Source: Diphasiastrum complanatum
Taxonomy: Eukaryota; Streptophyta; Lycopodiopsida; Lycopodiales; Lycopodiaceae
Reading direction: 5' to 3'
Length of the DNA: 64,000 bases
NCBI GenBank assembly: GCA_029204225.1
Contig: MU832002.1
Span: 1 to 64,000 of the forward strand
Shown here: piece by piece, positions 1 to 11,977 of the stretch
How positions within the stretch are numbered: position 1 is the first letter of the stretch
Layout of the letters: each line of letters begins with the position of its first letter
Translations under genes and position numbers: made by a program
Notes under the pieces: model-generated
Database searches by the model: none
Told to the model about the DNA's origin: nothing
What the model saw: only the letters and a program-made list of their open reading frames with translations

Positions 1-640
1 TTTCGAATAGTAGTTCGCAAGTGAAAACAACACTTTATGGCATATCATGTGTCGCATATCAAAGGGAAGAAGGTTGCACCCCAACCTGATGATGATGTTG
101 CCTTATTTTACGTAGACACGAGTACCGGAGTGGGCTGCCGACATAGTTGAATATCTAATGAGGGGCCAACTAGACAAATCACTACCAAAGGCGGATCAGC
201 AGAAATTGATCTTGAAAGCTAGACCTTATCAGTTGATTGCCAGCCAATTGTACCGAAGAGGACCAGATGGGATTCGGCGGTGTATTCTTCCTCATGAGGC
301 CACCTAGATCATTTCGCTTTCACATGAAGGCATGGGTGGAGGCCATTTTGCATCTGACATTACAGTTCACAAGATCCTACAATCAGGATGCTGGTGGCCA
401 ACGATTCATAAGGATATGGATCCAAAAGGGATCTATGTGATGATGCATGTAGATTCTTTACCAATATACTTTTCTGACTATTTCAACGGCTAAATCACAT
501 GTATGGACGTTTTCGTGTAGAGTGTCAAATGTGAGGAACGCTATCGACATCCATCCTTGAATACGTAATACAGGAAAATATCTAAGGGGTGCATCCATCC
601 ATCAAGCTGATGGGTTACCGACCCATGGTGCAAAGGAAGG
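1..640 (+). pseudogene. Ty3/gypsy pol remnant (RNase H end to integrase zinc finger)
   Basis: Plus-strand frames read VVRKSKQHY-like residues, then an acidic linker, then a block matching DIVEYLM.GQL and a following QLYRRGPDGI...HEGMGGGHFASDIT stretch. This is the connection between RNase H and the H-H-C-C integrase zinc finger of gypsy elements. The frame shifts between about 230 and 330 and stop codons follow, so it is dead. The same DIVEYLM.GQL block ends the minus-strand gypsy at 22247-25300, so both belong to one family, but they lie in opposite orientation. The element is cut by the window edge on the left and fades into unrecognised sequence after about 600. Confidence 0.75.
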
Positions 641-2900
641 TACTTAACGTGATGTATTCGATTGGAATGGCCTATGATCGTAGGTAGGATCTAACCAAAC
701 CTCGGGAGACCCTATGCTAGAAACCATTCAATCCTAATAGGATCCAAGCTCCCATAGAATGCTAGTAAGACTCAAAGGGATTCTAAAAAGGGGTCTCAAG
801 AGGTCCATCCTAGATCCAACCTTCAGGTTCAATCTGCTTTGATAATGTCTACTAAAAAAGTCTTCTATCTGACGTTCCTAAAGTTCATTCAATAAGATCA
901 GTTTGTCTAAATAGGCTCTACTAATTCTTCTCCTATGTTCATCTTCTAGATTCATGTTGGTACTATTGGCTGATCCAAGTGATAGCGTTGGTGGATAAAA
1001 AACTGGGGCACTCGGGGGTGGTTGTGTTACTTTAGCATATCGGTTTGGCTAATTTTAAATCATAGTGAAGTATCACGATCAAATACATTATTTTTCTTAT
1101 CATATCTTTTCATGTTCATTTTGTTGAGCACCAAATCTCTAGTGAAGACCATTTCTAAGATACTCCAATACTCTTTATGGTATGGCTGAAGAAGTCTATT
1201 TCCTTGGTCTATCTATAGGTCTCCTATCGAAGGAGGTCTAGGTATTCTAGAGTAAAAACATGCATAGTTGTCCCTAAATGTGCCATACCTACATTAACTG
1301 AACAGGACCACCACAAGCCTACCTCCTATACGACAATGTCAACTAGTTTAGCTTATTTCATAACCTTCTCCATTCTCAATTTTCTCCTAAGATATGAAAG
1401 CAGATACTAATGGTAGTATTTCTAACAATGACTCTATCTAGTTATCACATAAATGGCACTTAATAATTTTGCCTCAAGCCTCATCTTGCCCACTTGACGC
1501 CAAAAAAGAAATCCATTGCATTGCAACCTTAGAATACTATTGGTGTTATTTTAAGAGTGATTGTATCTAGTTGTCAAACAAATAGCACTCAATATTTTTG
1601 CCTCAAGCCATATCTTGCCCACTCCCTTGACAAGAAAGAAATCCATTGCCAATGATATTTATCCTCTTCCCTAACAATTATTTAGGACTTGTCCTTCACT
1701 TCTGAAGAAAGTCATGAGAACATTCCAAAATTGTAATCTTATTCCTATAAAAAGAGATTGATTTCCCTAGTTGGTGTCAAAATTTAGTAAAACATTTCGA
1801 GAAAGAGACAAACTTAGTAAGACATTGTCCTTTTACAAGTTTCTCCATTCCCTAAGTTATATCAATGTCCCTATCCTTGACAATTTTTATTCCAAATAAA
1901 AAGCATGATTCTTTTACCATAGGCGCAAGTCAAATCCATTTTTTGGGCCAGCCAATGCTCACGGTCAATATTCCTTTCAATTAAATGCATTTCAATTTTG
2001 ACCTTTCTAGTTGAAAGTTGATTGCTTGAAAAAAAATTTAGAGCACCCTTCAACCTTTCAACATGAAAACTTTCATACTTGCATTTCAAAACACAACACG
2101 TTAAATAAAATGGGCCAATCTTATGTCAAAATTCAAATGGGCCAATCATATTGTAGCCCTTCATTTAACACTTACCAGCCAAATGTGAAATGGGGGTTGG
2201 GTGGTTAATTGCCCGTCAACTCACTTTCCAAGATTCAAAAAATGGGTGGCAAGTGAAAGGGCTAGGCAAAGGGACTTGCCGATAGTATGAAACCACCCTA
2301 AGTTCTCTAATGCTCAGACATTCAAACTGCAGCAAATTCTTTATTTTGATTTTGTTGTGCCAACTTTCAATATCCATAACTAAAGAGAGGACCTTATTCA
2401 TGTTGACAATTACCCCGAGGAGCATGTTTGATTTTGTTGTGTCATTTCTAAACAAATTGAACATGCAAAAGATTATTGGTGAAAATTTTGAAGAGATAAC
2501 ACTGCTTGCCTAAATTCCAAGGTGAAAAATGCCAGTTAAACATACAGATTAGATGCAAGTTCAGCACAAATTCCACTCTTGCAAAGTTTCCCAACTTGAG
2601 TGGTGTCATATTTCAGTTCATTAATTCTCTTGTTTTGTAGCCTATGATAACTTCCTCTACCATGCGTAATAATAGGCATCTTCATGCAGATCAATAGCAC
2701 TTATCATGCATCAATCTTTCTGTAGGAGGTAGTTCTAAGATAGAAACGGGCAATGCAAAATCTGCTTTACAGCAATACCCAAATTACTGTCAGATGCAAA
2801 ACCACCAGCCCAAATCTAATAAACATTTCATTTTTGGACAATAGATACTTGAGGTGTATTGTACCCAACTGATGAATGACTTGGGTGGCAAGAATGATTT
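641..2900. other. Non-coding interval with no recognisable gene
   Basis: Short open frames on both strands show no family resemblance and overlap each other. The only structure seen is the imperfect repeat at 1411-1660. The right part could include the DGAT1 3' end or terminator region, but no clear polyadenylation signal can be assigned. Confidence 0.5.
1411..1660. repeat. Imperfect tandem repeat, two units of about 130 bp
   Basis: The segment beginning TGGTAGTATTTCTAACAATG at 1411 is echoed from 1541. The shared core contains TTTTGCCTCAAGCC, ATCTTGCCCACT and GAAATCCATTGC. The units differ by substitutions and small indels, so this is an old duplication. No coding content is evident. Confidence 0.6.
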
Positions 2901-2904
2901 CTAT

Positions 2905-3096
2905 GAATAACCTGCTAGCATTATCTTTACATGTACACTTGCTGCCTGTTAACAGATATCTTCTCAAGGTACAAATAGTAGTGGCTAGGAAGACTTCTAA
3001 GAATAACCTGCTAGCATTATCTTTACATGTACACTTGCTGCCTGTTAACAAATATCTTCTCAAGGTACAAATAGTAGTGGCTAGGAAGACTTCTAT
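2905..3096. repeat. Tandem duplication, 2 x 96 bp, near-identical
   Basis: Unit 1 is 2905-3000 and unit 2 is 3001-3096. They differ at only a couple of positions (AACAGATATC versus AACAAATATC, plus the last bases). Because 96 is a multiple of three, both strands keep open frames through the repeat. That makes a spurious repeated peptide on each strand and is not evidence of coding. It begins 185 bp beyond the DGAT1 stop on that gene's 3' side, so it may lie in the 3' UTR. Confidence 0.9.
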
Positions 3097-3280
3097 AGAA
3101 AGTATGTAGTCTACACTCCACATTAAAATCTAAAAATTTGACAAAGCAAGATATGATGAGCAAAATGCTGAATGCTTCGCTTTGCAGAATATTTGGACAC
3201 TTTGTGCAATAGAAATATCATTAGATAATTCCACAAAATCTTCTCTTGATACTTGACTTAGATTCTTCATCTCCCACAGA

Positions 3281-4777
3281 TCACTGGGAATAAGGCTGCT
3301 GGTTAACAACATCATGGTAGTACAAGAGAATGCACATTGGTTGTCCAACAATGCAGAAAAAGAACCAGAAAATCATGTTGCCAACCATTGTGCTTTGAAA
3401 CTTCCTTTGAAGCATGCTCGTGAGGACCACTAATGGCACTTGAAACATTATGCAAAGAAAAGCCCAGCATCTGAACATGTGGCAAGGGACTCCAATGCAA
3501 AGTTCATGAAATATGCCAGATATTGCAAATACAATCACCAAAGCTGCATCCCTCGGTATTCCCTGTCGAAGGCACGGAAAGTAGACGTGTCTTAAAAGCC
3601 ACCTGTGCACTGGCATATTCCACATCCTCCAGTACTCTTCCACGGTGCTTGCATTCCACCAATTCTTATAGAATTCTCTATCTCCAAAGCGTGTCAATTC
3701 TGCTACGATGTTGAACCATAGATGGAAAAAAGAGTAGAATAAGCATAGCCAGACATACAAAGTTGGAACTGACAGCTTCAGCACCCTTTCAATAGCATAA
3801 AGATAGTTCCCTTTGAGTGGATGCTGTGAGTTTTTAATTGTAGGGTTGATATATTGCTCTACTATAAACCCCATGAGGCCCACAAACACTACAAACTTTC
3901 CAAACTGACGAAGAACCCACCCCTTTCTCACAATGGGAGAACGGGGATAGCTCAGTTGATAGCACAATGTAGGAGCTACCAGGAAATAAGTCATATTTGC
4001 AAGGGTAATGTTATCTGGATACTTGATCACTGTTGCATCTATTGGAGTCTCGGGCTTCTCACCAACGAGAGCCAGCCGTCTTATATCTGCATTGGTATGT
4101 GCATAAGAGACAAGCTTCAACCAGCCTGTTATTGCAATTAGCATAAGAAGGACGCCTGGCACAAGACCTGAATTCACCATCTCTATCACATACACAGGGT
4201 AAATAATTGCCACAGAACAGTTTATCAGGTGCAGCAGTCTTGCTATATATTCTGGAATGTAGTCCTCAGCTTTCAGTTTCTCTACAAGATATGCAACCAA
4301 GGGGAAGGTAGGAAGAGACAAACCACACATTAAAAGAGGCCAATCCTTGGCAGACTTGGAGCTGAACCAGAAACCTGTCTGAATGAGAAGCCCATATTTC
4401 ATCAGATTTTCGATAATCAGCCTGCTGTTAACGGCCACCAAGACAACAATGCACAGGTTGAACAAGCCTGCATGACTTTGATTAAAGATTGCATCAGAGC
4501 TAAGAGGGCTTTCCTTGGATCTCTTGTGTGCTGGTGCAGAGGGGCGCAGAGTATAGTTCGAGCTCCCTGTTTCTTTCTTCAATAGCTTCTCATCATCTTC
4601 AGATGCAGTGGAACCCTTATGAGAGGTGCTGCCATTTTGTTGCTTCGAAATACTTCCTGCTCTTTTGTGCAATCCACTTTCGCTCCAATTCATGGTTGCA
4701 GAGGAAACGCCAAATCCATTCTCCAAAATAGTCTTCTCTGTCGACAATATCTCTGATTTTGGCGCAGGGCTTTCCAT
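3281..4777 (-). CDS. DGAT1: Diacylglycerol O-acyltransferase 1 (intronless)
   Basis: Acyl-CoA:diacylglycerol acyltransferase of the membrane-bound O-acyltransferase (MBOAT) family, the final step of triacylglycerol synthesis in the ER. The 498-residue product is a normal length for plant DGAT1. Residues 1-95 form a variable polar N-terminal region; hydrophobic segments follow to the end. Visible signatures are FYKNWWNA at 369-376, WRMWNMPVHRW at 383-393, the presumed active-site His at 424 in SGIFHELCIGVP, and YYHD near the C-terminus. The usual FYxDWWN motif has Asn at 372 instead of Asp. The start is supported by AACCATGG context and by the N-terminal length. Plant DGAT1 genes usually have many introns; this one is a single uninterrupted frame, which suggests retroposition. 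No stop or frameshift was found, so it may be functional. It has no operon-like neighbours; the surroundings are transposon remnants. Confidence 0.95.
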   Translation of the reverse strand: MESPAPKSEILSTEKTILENGFGVSSATMNWSESGLHKRAGSISKQQNGSTSHKGSTASEDDEKLLKKETGSSNYTLRPSAPAHKRSKESPLSSDAIFNQSHAGLFNLCIVVLVAVNSRLIIENLMKYGLLIQTGFWFSSKSAKDWPLLMCGLSLPTFPLVAYLVEKLKAEDYIPEYIARLLHLINCSVAIIYPVYVIEMVNSGLVPGVLLMLIAITGWLKLVSYAHTNADIRRLALVGEKPETPIDATVIKYPDNITLANMTYFLVAPTLCYQLSYPRSPIVRKGWVLRQFGKFVVFVGLMGFIVEQYINPTIKNSQHPLKGNYLYAIERVLKLSVPTLYVWLCLFYSFFHLWFNIVAELTRFGDREFYKNWWNASTVEEYWRMWNMPVHRWLLRHVYFPCLRQGIPRDAALVIVFAISGIFHELCIGVPCHMFRCWAFLCIMFQVPLVVLTSMLQRKFQSTMVGNMIFWFFFCIVGQPMCILLYYHDVVNQQPYSQ

Positions 4778-5737
4778 TGGTTCACTTTTGGGTATTTGAG
4801 ATCCTTGCAGAAGAGGGGTAACCCAACTTTGAACCTCACATTAGGACTGTGCTGTTAAGCTTAGAAGAATCCCCCTGCTTGATTTTTCATCCTCAATACG
4901 AAAATATCCGGTTCCTGTCCGCGACCGCGCGAATTTTACCCAGTCATGCAAAAAAGGTAACGCTCTCGTGGAAGTTCTCGCTGATTTTGCCTCTAATCCC
5001 CAGAATAACAAGGTCGTAGTTGTGAGAGTGAAGAACCCACACTTGCATGGTTTCTGAGGAATACCAGCCAGGGTCTGTTTCTGTATAAAGCGCAGTGCAA
5101 TTCTTTCTCTTTATTCTCTGACAAAAGCTCCTCTAAACTTCCCCGCGCTTTTTTGAACTTTGTGCAGCTCTCAGTACCTGCGATTCGCCTAGTGCCAATT
5201 CCACCAGGCTTTCACTTCATTCCGCCCAATCCTATCGATTTTGTCTTCTATCTGATCGATGCATTAACTTTCATAAAAAAATTCTTCATGAAACAAAAAC
5301 GTATTGGGATTTGAAGTTTTCATTAAGAATCGCGCTATCAGCAGACGATGCTGGACGGATTGCATGATCTTGAAGCAATCTAAAAGCCAATTCACAATCA
5401 CCACTTTGCTCACCAGAAACAAGGTTCATAACCCACAAAGTTTATTTTCTCAACCACCATCAAAATCACGAAAAAACTAGTATCCCAGAGCACAGACCCT
5501 CCATGAGAGAGAGCTTCAATTGTCCTAAAGTGAAGCCCTACAACCATATGGTGGAATGGAATGGCTAAAACTACCAAAGGAGAAGCAGAAAAACGATGGA
5601 AGAAGAGAAAAACAAGGATCGTTCGGCAAATTAAAGAGATCGGGAGAGATGACTTGGAATATGAGAGAGAGCAACTCCATGTCACGACAGGCTATCACAA
5701 AGCTTTCGCGTATAACTGACGCGTGCGCGCTCTCCCT

Positions 5738-5780
<43 letters not shown>

Positions 5781-5820
5781 ACTTCCCGTTTGCCTCCTCA
5801 GTACATATAAAATGAAAAGA
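4778..5820 (-). promoter_or_regulatory. Presumed 5' flank / leader of DGAT1
   Basis: No other gene is seen between the DGAT1 start and 5.8 kb. On the minus strand a TATA-like TTTATATG lies near 5805-5815, followed by a GA-rich tract (5779-5740) that could be promoter or leader sequence. The distance of about 1 kb to the ATG would need a long leader or a 5' UTR intron. The transcription start cannot be placed from sequence. Confidence 0.3.
5740..5779. repeat. (CT)n microsatellite, about 20 units
   Basis: An uninterrupted CT run; it is GA on the DGAT1 coding strand. GA tracts upstream of plant genes can bind BBR/BPC GAGA-factor proteins, but no function is shown here. The RERERE-type frame across it on the minus strand is an artefact of the repeat. 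Confidence 0.95.
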
Positions 5821-6989
5821 ATCAACCTAAAATATTGCCACGTGGCCTCACATGGCAAAATGGAAAATGCTATTAAGAATGCTTCCATAATATGTGAATT
5901 AGTGCAGCCAACTTTTTCTCCATATTCCTACCCACCCAATTCATGTTTTTTCTTGGGCGGAGATCGGTAGTCTAGGAAACATCTTTGGATTAGATGGGGA
6001 AGACAACCTGAAAGAAATATTGAGGTAACGTTGAGGTTGGTTGTTGTGAATGTTAGTGATGACTCACCTTTTTTGGGAGAGATCTTGAAAATGTGTTTTA
6101 TCTGTTGTGTTCTCATTCTCTATGTTAGTGTCGTCGAATGCCAAGTGTGCCTTGCCGAGGGATGTTGCCCACAATAAAAACTCAGAGCTATAAAATTGAA
6201 ACCTCCTTTATCGTCAATATCTATTATGATTCTTATTCTCTATGTTGGTGGCTAATGTAGAGTGTGCATGGCCAAGGCTGGATGTTGCACATTTATGAGC
6301 AATATGTATTTGACATGTCTACACATTCTAGACGTTCTTTTCTTTGCAAAAGAAATGAAAATATTCTTCACAAGTCTACTGTGGTAAATTAAATATATGT
6401 ATCAAATGTTTCTAATATGCCTACGTACCTGATTTATTCCACTGAAGTTAATGATAAAGTTGTTGATAGTGCTACTAACTATAGCCATGGTACTTTATAA
6501 AGCCATAGAAAGTCTCAATTTTTGTGCTACCTGATTTAGTTCTGAAAGAACTTCAAAATTTGGGTTGAAACCACATGATTTGGTTATAAGGGAACCATAG
6601 GCAATGAATTTGGGATCCATATGAACCAATAGGAACATCTAGAAATTGATCACCTCTAGATCTTCTATTAATACAACGCGGGGGAGTTGGCAATTTTGAT
6701 AACATTTGCTAGAGAATATCAAGACTAGGGGTTGCAAACCTTGATATTCCTTTCCAAAGATAAGACTTACATATAATGCAAGGATGAGATGGCTCATAAT
6801 TCATTTGACGGCCGTCTTAACCATATATATACCTTATCTTAATCCAAAAATGACACGCATGCATATTTCATTTGACCAAGACCATGATCTATTCATGAAA
6901 AGGCTCTTTGACCAACTAAGACACCCTCCTTGCATGCCAAGAATTGCTATATTTCAGTTATTAAAACAATCTCTTTTCCATATGTTACT
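5821..6989. other. Non-coding interval with a weak internal duplication
   Basis: No recognisable gene. Two segments near 6109-6175 and 6229-6300 resemble each other (TCTCATTCTCTATGTTAGTG versus TCTTATTCTCTATGTTGGTG, each followed by a GATGTTGC block), an old duplication with a period of about 119 bp. The region runs into the copia remnant without a clear boundary. Confidence 0.5.
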
Positions 6990-9243
6990 CATGCAAACTC
7001 AAGTCTAGAAACTTCCACTTGAATTCCACTCGAGTTCCACCACTCATGCATATGCCCAATCCCTTACTCATCTATAGGAGTTGGGCGTCATCCTTCTTGC
7101 TCATTCTAGGTGTTGTGGAGTTGGAGACGTGGACGGTTGGGGAGCTTTCATCATCACTTCTAGACAAGATCACATGCTTTGGGAAGCTATCAAGTGTATA
7201 TTCCTAGGATATGATGAACGTGTGAAGGGCTATAGATGTTTTGATCCAGTGGAAAACAGAATCCATGTAAGTCGTGATGTTATCTTTGATGAATCCAAGA
7301 TGTATGAAGACGAGGATGCTGAGAAGATAGACACATCAAGTGGGAAAGATGGTATAGTGAGGATATCTCCTGATGATGATCCATTCATTGACCTTCCAAG
7401 CGATGAATATGATGATACATCTCAAGATACTACTACTCAACCTCAAGAGACAGGTTGAAGAGGTAGAGACAAATATTTTGGTGCAAGAATGATTGAAGTT
7501 GCAGGTGACAAACGCAAGGAGAAGGGTGTACCATGGGATACATTTTCACAAGGAAGTCGATCACCTGACAGGAAACTCCCTAAGTGGTTTGAGAGATTTT
7601 GGAGAGCCGCGACATGGATGACTTTCCAAGATCATCTAGTTAGGGAGAGCTACGAAGATCAACAAGAGATAAGACACAACCTGAAAGATATGAAGCAAAT
7701 TATGCTCTCTTATCTAGCATTATTCAAAGCAAAGAACCTTCGACTTATGGTGAAGCGAAGGATGATGACATTTGGGTCAAGGCCATGGGAGAGGAGATGG
7801 AGTCAATTGCTAAGCATAGCACATGGGACTTAGTAGAACCACCAGTTGGCAAGAAACCCATTGGTTGCAAATGGGTATACAGAACTAAGTACCATGCAGA
7901 TGGAAGTATAGCAAAGCACAAGGCAAGATTGGTAATAAAAGGGTATGCTCAAAGTAAAGGCATCAACTATGAGGAGACTTTTGCGCCAGTATGTAAGTGG
8001 AATACTCTACGTCTACTTGTTGCTTTAGCTTCACATTTTGGTTGGCCTTTGCATCAGATGGATGTGAAATTTGCTTTTCTAAATGGTGAGTTAGAAGAAG
8101 AGGTCCATGGATCAACCTGAAGGCTTTGTAGCGAAGGAACAGGAGAATAAAGTATGTCGCTTGAAGAAAGCGCTTTATGGTCTTAAACATGCACCACGTG
8201 CATGGTATAGCAGGAATGATGCCTACTTTCGTTCTAAGGGGATGGTGAGAACACATTCCAATCCAAATCTATATGTCTTATGCTTTGATGGTATGGTTGC
8301 TTTGATTGCTCTTTATGTTGATGACTTGATTATTACGAAAAATTATCAAGAGATGATAGACATGATCAAGAAAGACCTCATGGAACAATTCGAGATGAAA
8401 GATCTCAGCCTGATGCATTATTGTCTTGGAGTAGAGGTGTGGCAAAAAGGACACGGAGTGGGTTTAACACAGGTGAAGTATGTCAAAGAGTTGCTACACA
8501 GGTTTAGGTTGCAAGATTGCAAACCAGTGAATACTCCTATTGAACCAGGTAAAAAGCTTTCTAAGCTTGATGAGTCACAGTCATTTGATGCTAGGGAGCT
8601 TGATTTACCTTACCACGACTAGACCAGATATATGTTATGCTATTGGCATTGTAAGTCAATTTATGCCAGCACCTATGGAACACATTGGAAGACAGCTAAA
8701 CGCATTTTGCGTTATGTGAAAGGCACTTCAGATTATGGCTTGATTTATAGGAAGCATGATGGTTTACCCGAGTTGTGTGGCTATGTGGATGCGGATTGGG
8801 GAGATGACTATGATGATCATAGATCCACCACAGGGTATGTATTCCAGTTTTGTGGTAGTTGCTTTTCCTGGTCTAGTAAGAAGCAAAGTACAATTGCTCT
8901 ATCCACCATAGAAGCAGAGTATAAGGCAATGTGTAGTGCAGCACATGAAGCTATATGGTTGGGACAAATCTTGGAAGAAGTTGGCATGAAGCAGAAAAAT
9001 CCCATGACATTACATAGCGACAATCAGAGTGGCATTCATCTAGCAAAGAATCCAGTGTTCCATGCGAGAACTAAACACATTGAGATTCAGTATCACTTTA
9101 TACGTGAGAGACTGCTGAGTTGTGAAATTCATGTTGTTCATTGTAGTACGAAAGAACAACTAGTTGATATTTTCACTAAGCCACTTGTTGGAAAAAAGTT
9201 TGATAAGTTTAGATCAAAGCTTTCTGTACTTAAAGTTTGTTAA
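6990..9243 (+). pseudogene. Ty1/copia pol remnant: integrase C-terminus, RT, RNase H
   Basis: Domains appear in copia order. The integrase end (IKCIFLGYDERVKGYRCFDP, about 7190-7310) is followed by RT from about 7770 (GCKWVYRTKYHADG, KARLVIKGYAQ, HQMDVKFAFLNGELEE), the YVDD catalytic motif at 8314-8325, and RNase H from about 8770 (DADWGDD, STIEAEYKA, DNQSGIHLAKNP, DIFTKPL), ending at TAA 9241-9243. Breaks include a frame change at about 8103, loss of sequence at about 8600-8660, and no recognisable gag, protease or integrase core. A polypurine stretch and LTR-like sequence follow directly. The copia remnant inside the GDH intron (53396-54590) shares similar integrase-end and GVEVWQ features. 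Confidence 0.9.
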
Positions 9244-9284
9244 CTTTAAAGCTATGTATATGACTATATAAAAAGTAGACTCTA

Positions 9285-9540
9285 CTTTAAGGGGAGAAAG
9301 TTAGAATTAAAGTAGAATCACTGTGCTACTGTACTGTGGGTCCTACCAGTTGATAAGGATCAGGTGGCCTTGCCACGAGGCAAGTCAACGAGACATGCAT
9401 TCCGTCAACGACAACCTGGGGTATGCGTGGGTTGCCTGAGTAAACAACTATATGTATAGTATAATTTCATTTTGAGAAATACAATTGCTATGTGAGCTTG
9501 TTGTGGAGAGTGTTTTCTATCTGTGTTACTGTGTAGCATG
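9285..9540 (+). repeat. Polypurine tract and partial 3' LTR of the copia remnant
   Basis: AAGGGGAGAAAG at 9289-9300 follows the pol stop by 45 bases, the usual place for a PPT. The sequence after it should be 3' LTR but lacks a clean TG start and appears cut near 9540, where a different copia fragment begins on the other strand. Confidence 0.5.
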
Positions 9541-9549
9541 ATCTGTGTT

Positions 9550-9830
9550 CCTGTTCAAAGCAAATTCTAAGTATGAATACTATCTTTAGTATCTTCTTCT
9601 CGACTAAGTCCCGAATAACATGATACTTGATAGCTCTATGCTTCATTTTCGAGTGAAATACAGGATCTTTTATAAGATAGATTGTTAAAGTGTTATCTAT
9701 TAACAAGACATAAGGTTCAAAAATAGATTCATCAAATCCTTCCAACATCTATTTAATCCAGATCAACTCGTTTGCTTGGTTGCTGCTACATATTCCGCTT
9801 TACAAAAAGATTGAGCTACTGCTATTTGCT
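9550..9830 (-). pseudogene. Ty1/copia RNase H fragment, opposite strand
   Basis: On the minus strand the frame reads AEYVAATKQANELIWIK, then a stop, then a conserved stretch ending in DPVFHSKMKHRAIKYHVIRD. These are the late RNase H motifs of copia elements (the AEY block and the final HI.I.YH block). It is short and isolated and has an internal stop. It separates the plus-strand copia LTR on the left from the minus-strand gypsy on the right. Confidence 0.75.
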
Positions 9831-9922
9831 ACTTGCTTATCCAGAGTATGGCTTTGCCAGATACTAGAGTACAACCTCCTGAAATACTTTTGTTATCATC
9901 CTTCATGGATGCCTACGTCGAA

Positions 9923-11927
9923 TCAACTAACTTGATGTTTCGGTTGAATGTTAGTCAGTCCCAAAGCATGAGCTGCGTCTTCTGTTATTATGTTCACATT
10001 GGAACCAGAGTCAATTGCCACTTTTTTGATCAAGCATCCCGCAATAGTAACATCAATTTCAGGTGCACCAAAATCACCTAAATCAATAGACAAAACACCA
10101 GCATCTGGCAAAGAAAGTTTTTTCTTCTTTTTAGGGACAGAAAGACCTTTCAGTTGCTTTTTGTAATAAGTATTACCTGCCAACAACTGCTCAAAAGTAA
10201 TGTTCAAACGAAGAGATCCAATATCAGTCACGATGCCATAGTCCTTCATCCTCGATTTCGAGATTGGCTTGTCAATAACAACACTAGACAATTTAGTCTT
10301 CATGATTTCTTCGTCTCCTTCCTCGAACGTGACCACCTTCTCTGCAGCAACTGACTGAAGTTCAGTGTTGATAATTTCCTTCGCTTCTGCTGAGATATAT
10401 TTTGCAAATAACTTTGCAGCATCGCGGTCATAGTCGGAGTCATCTTTAAGATCTTCTTTAGTCGTAGATCTATTCATTATCTTGTTAAAATATTTCTTCT
10501 TCGAGGATTTTCTGAGCTTCGTCGAAGATTTCTATTCAGGTTTTGAGGAGCCTTTGCTTCTCGTTGTGACTTTGAATATCTTCTGTCTTCGCCAATTTTT
10601 CTTCAATAACGTCAATCCTCTGCACAACAGCATCAGTCAAAGCTTTTGCTTTCGAGTCTGCAACAGTTGGTGTTGCTACATACTGATATTTGGGTCGCGG
10701 CTTCTGTGGCTGAGGGCAGTCACCAGAATACTTGTGGCCAGGCTCTCTGCAATTCGAGCATAACGATACATAACCAATCGGCTTTCGTGGTTGAGGACAG
10801 TGATATGTCCCGGCTCTCCACAGTTGTAACAGTTGTCCGAAACTGGTTTAGTCGCGATTTGAGAGTTTGTTGGTCCAACAAATTCAGGAGGATTATGTCT
10901 TCTTGGTGCGAACTTGGGTCTGTCCTACTGGGTTGATGCTGCAGTACCCCGTACATAGTTAGTAGTCGCATTATTTTGAAAAATAAAAAGTACCTCCTGG
11001 GCAAGATCTTTAATATACTTGAGATTCACAGTGGTGCAGTCTTCCTTAGTGTGTCCAGAAGTTCCGCATTTCGTACACCACATTCCTGAGTTGGAAGAAG
11101 TTCATCATTTATTCTTTCTCTCTCCTTTATCAGCTTTTGATTCTGATGAATCGCTGCTTTCGGACTCCGAGCTTGAAGAACTAGTACTTGAGTCAGAACC
11201 TGAATCATCATCGCTATCACTGGAATCAGCTTTAGACTTACGAGATCTTTTAGTTGAGCATCGCTTTCGTGCTAATTTCGAGGTCTCAAAATTTTCGGCA
11301 CTATATTACTGCTGCTCAAGAGGTCATGTCCCCTTGTCTACAATACCAATCAATCTTTGGTGGTAAACCAGTCAAAAATCATTTGATCTGCATATCAACG
11401 GGATATACACCGGTTAGTTTTCCTATAAGATTTTTAATCTTTCGTGTATATTTGTGAAGAGATTTTTTACTCTTCTTCTGAACATTGTTCAGACGTCCGA
11501 GAATTCTAGATTTATAACCGATTTCTTTGAACTAGTTCAGAAACGCATCTTTCAGCAGGTACCAGGTTCCTACACGGCCTGGTTCAACTTGACTGTACCA
11601 TATGCACGTCTGGTTTCTTAGTAGACCAGGGAAGATTCGAAGTTTATCTATATCAGTTCCTTCGTTATTTGCATTAGCAATTGACTCAAATTGCAAGACA
11701 TAGCTATTTGCATCATCGGAAGGAGTCCCTTTAAAATAATCGTACTTAATTTTTGAGATAGAAGTGAAACGTGCAGCAGGACCCTCCATACCGAAGCTAA
11801 TTAGGAGTTCAAGTAACTGAGCAGCGATTTCGTCTAGATTTTTTCGACTAGTACTCTCACTCTGTCTTTGTAAAAATTCCTCTCTAAGCTTATGGTTTCG
11901 TTCTAATCGGGATTCTCTATTTGACAT
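9923..11927 (-). pseudogene. Ty3/gypsy gag-protease remnant
   Basis: The minus strand starts with a gag-like 131-codon frame at 11927-11532 (GTPSDDANSYVLQFESIANA, then WYSQVEPGRVG), typical of plant retrotransposon gag capsid regions. It continues with CCHC zinc knuckles: CTKCGTSGHTKEDC near 11085-11030, a second at CYNCGEPGH, and a third at CSNCREPGH whose last spacing is one residue longer than usual. A 184-codon frame (10477-9923) ends in an aspartic protease site, AIDSGSNVNII. Several frameshifts lie between 10480 and 11530. RT, RNase H and integrase are missing on this side. Similar family members lack gag but keep pol at 29101-32028. Confidence 0.85.
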
Positions 11928-11977
11928 TTACTAGAGATGGAGATGGATGTGTCAGAACTTTTATAACTTTTCTAAAC

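Noticed and set aside
2767-3123. Open frames on both strands with a repeated peptide
   Set aside because: They are produced by the 96 bp tandem duplication, whose length is a multiple of three. No family resemblance.
5682-5888. Minus-strand frame with an Arg-Glu repeat
   Set aside because: Translation of the (GA)n microsatellite.
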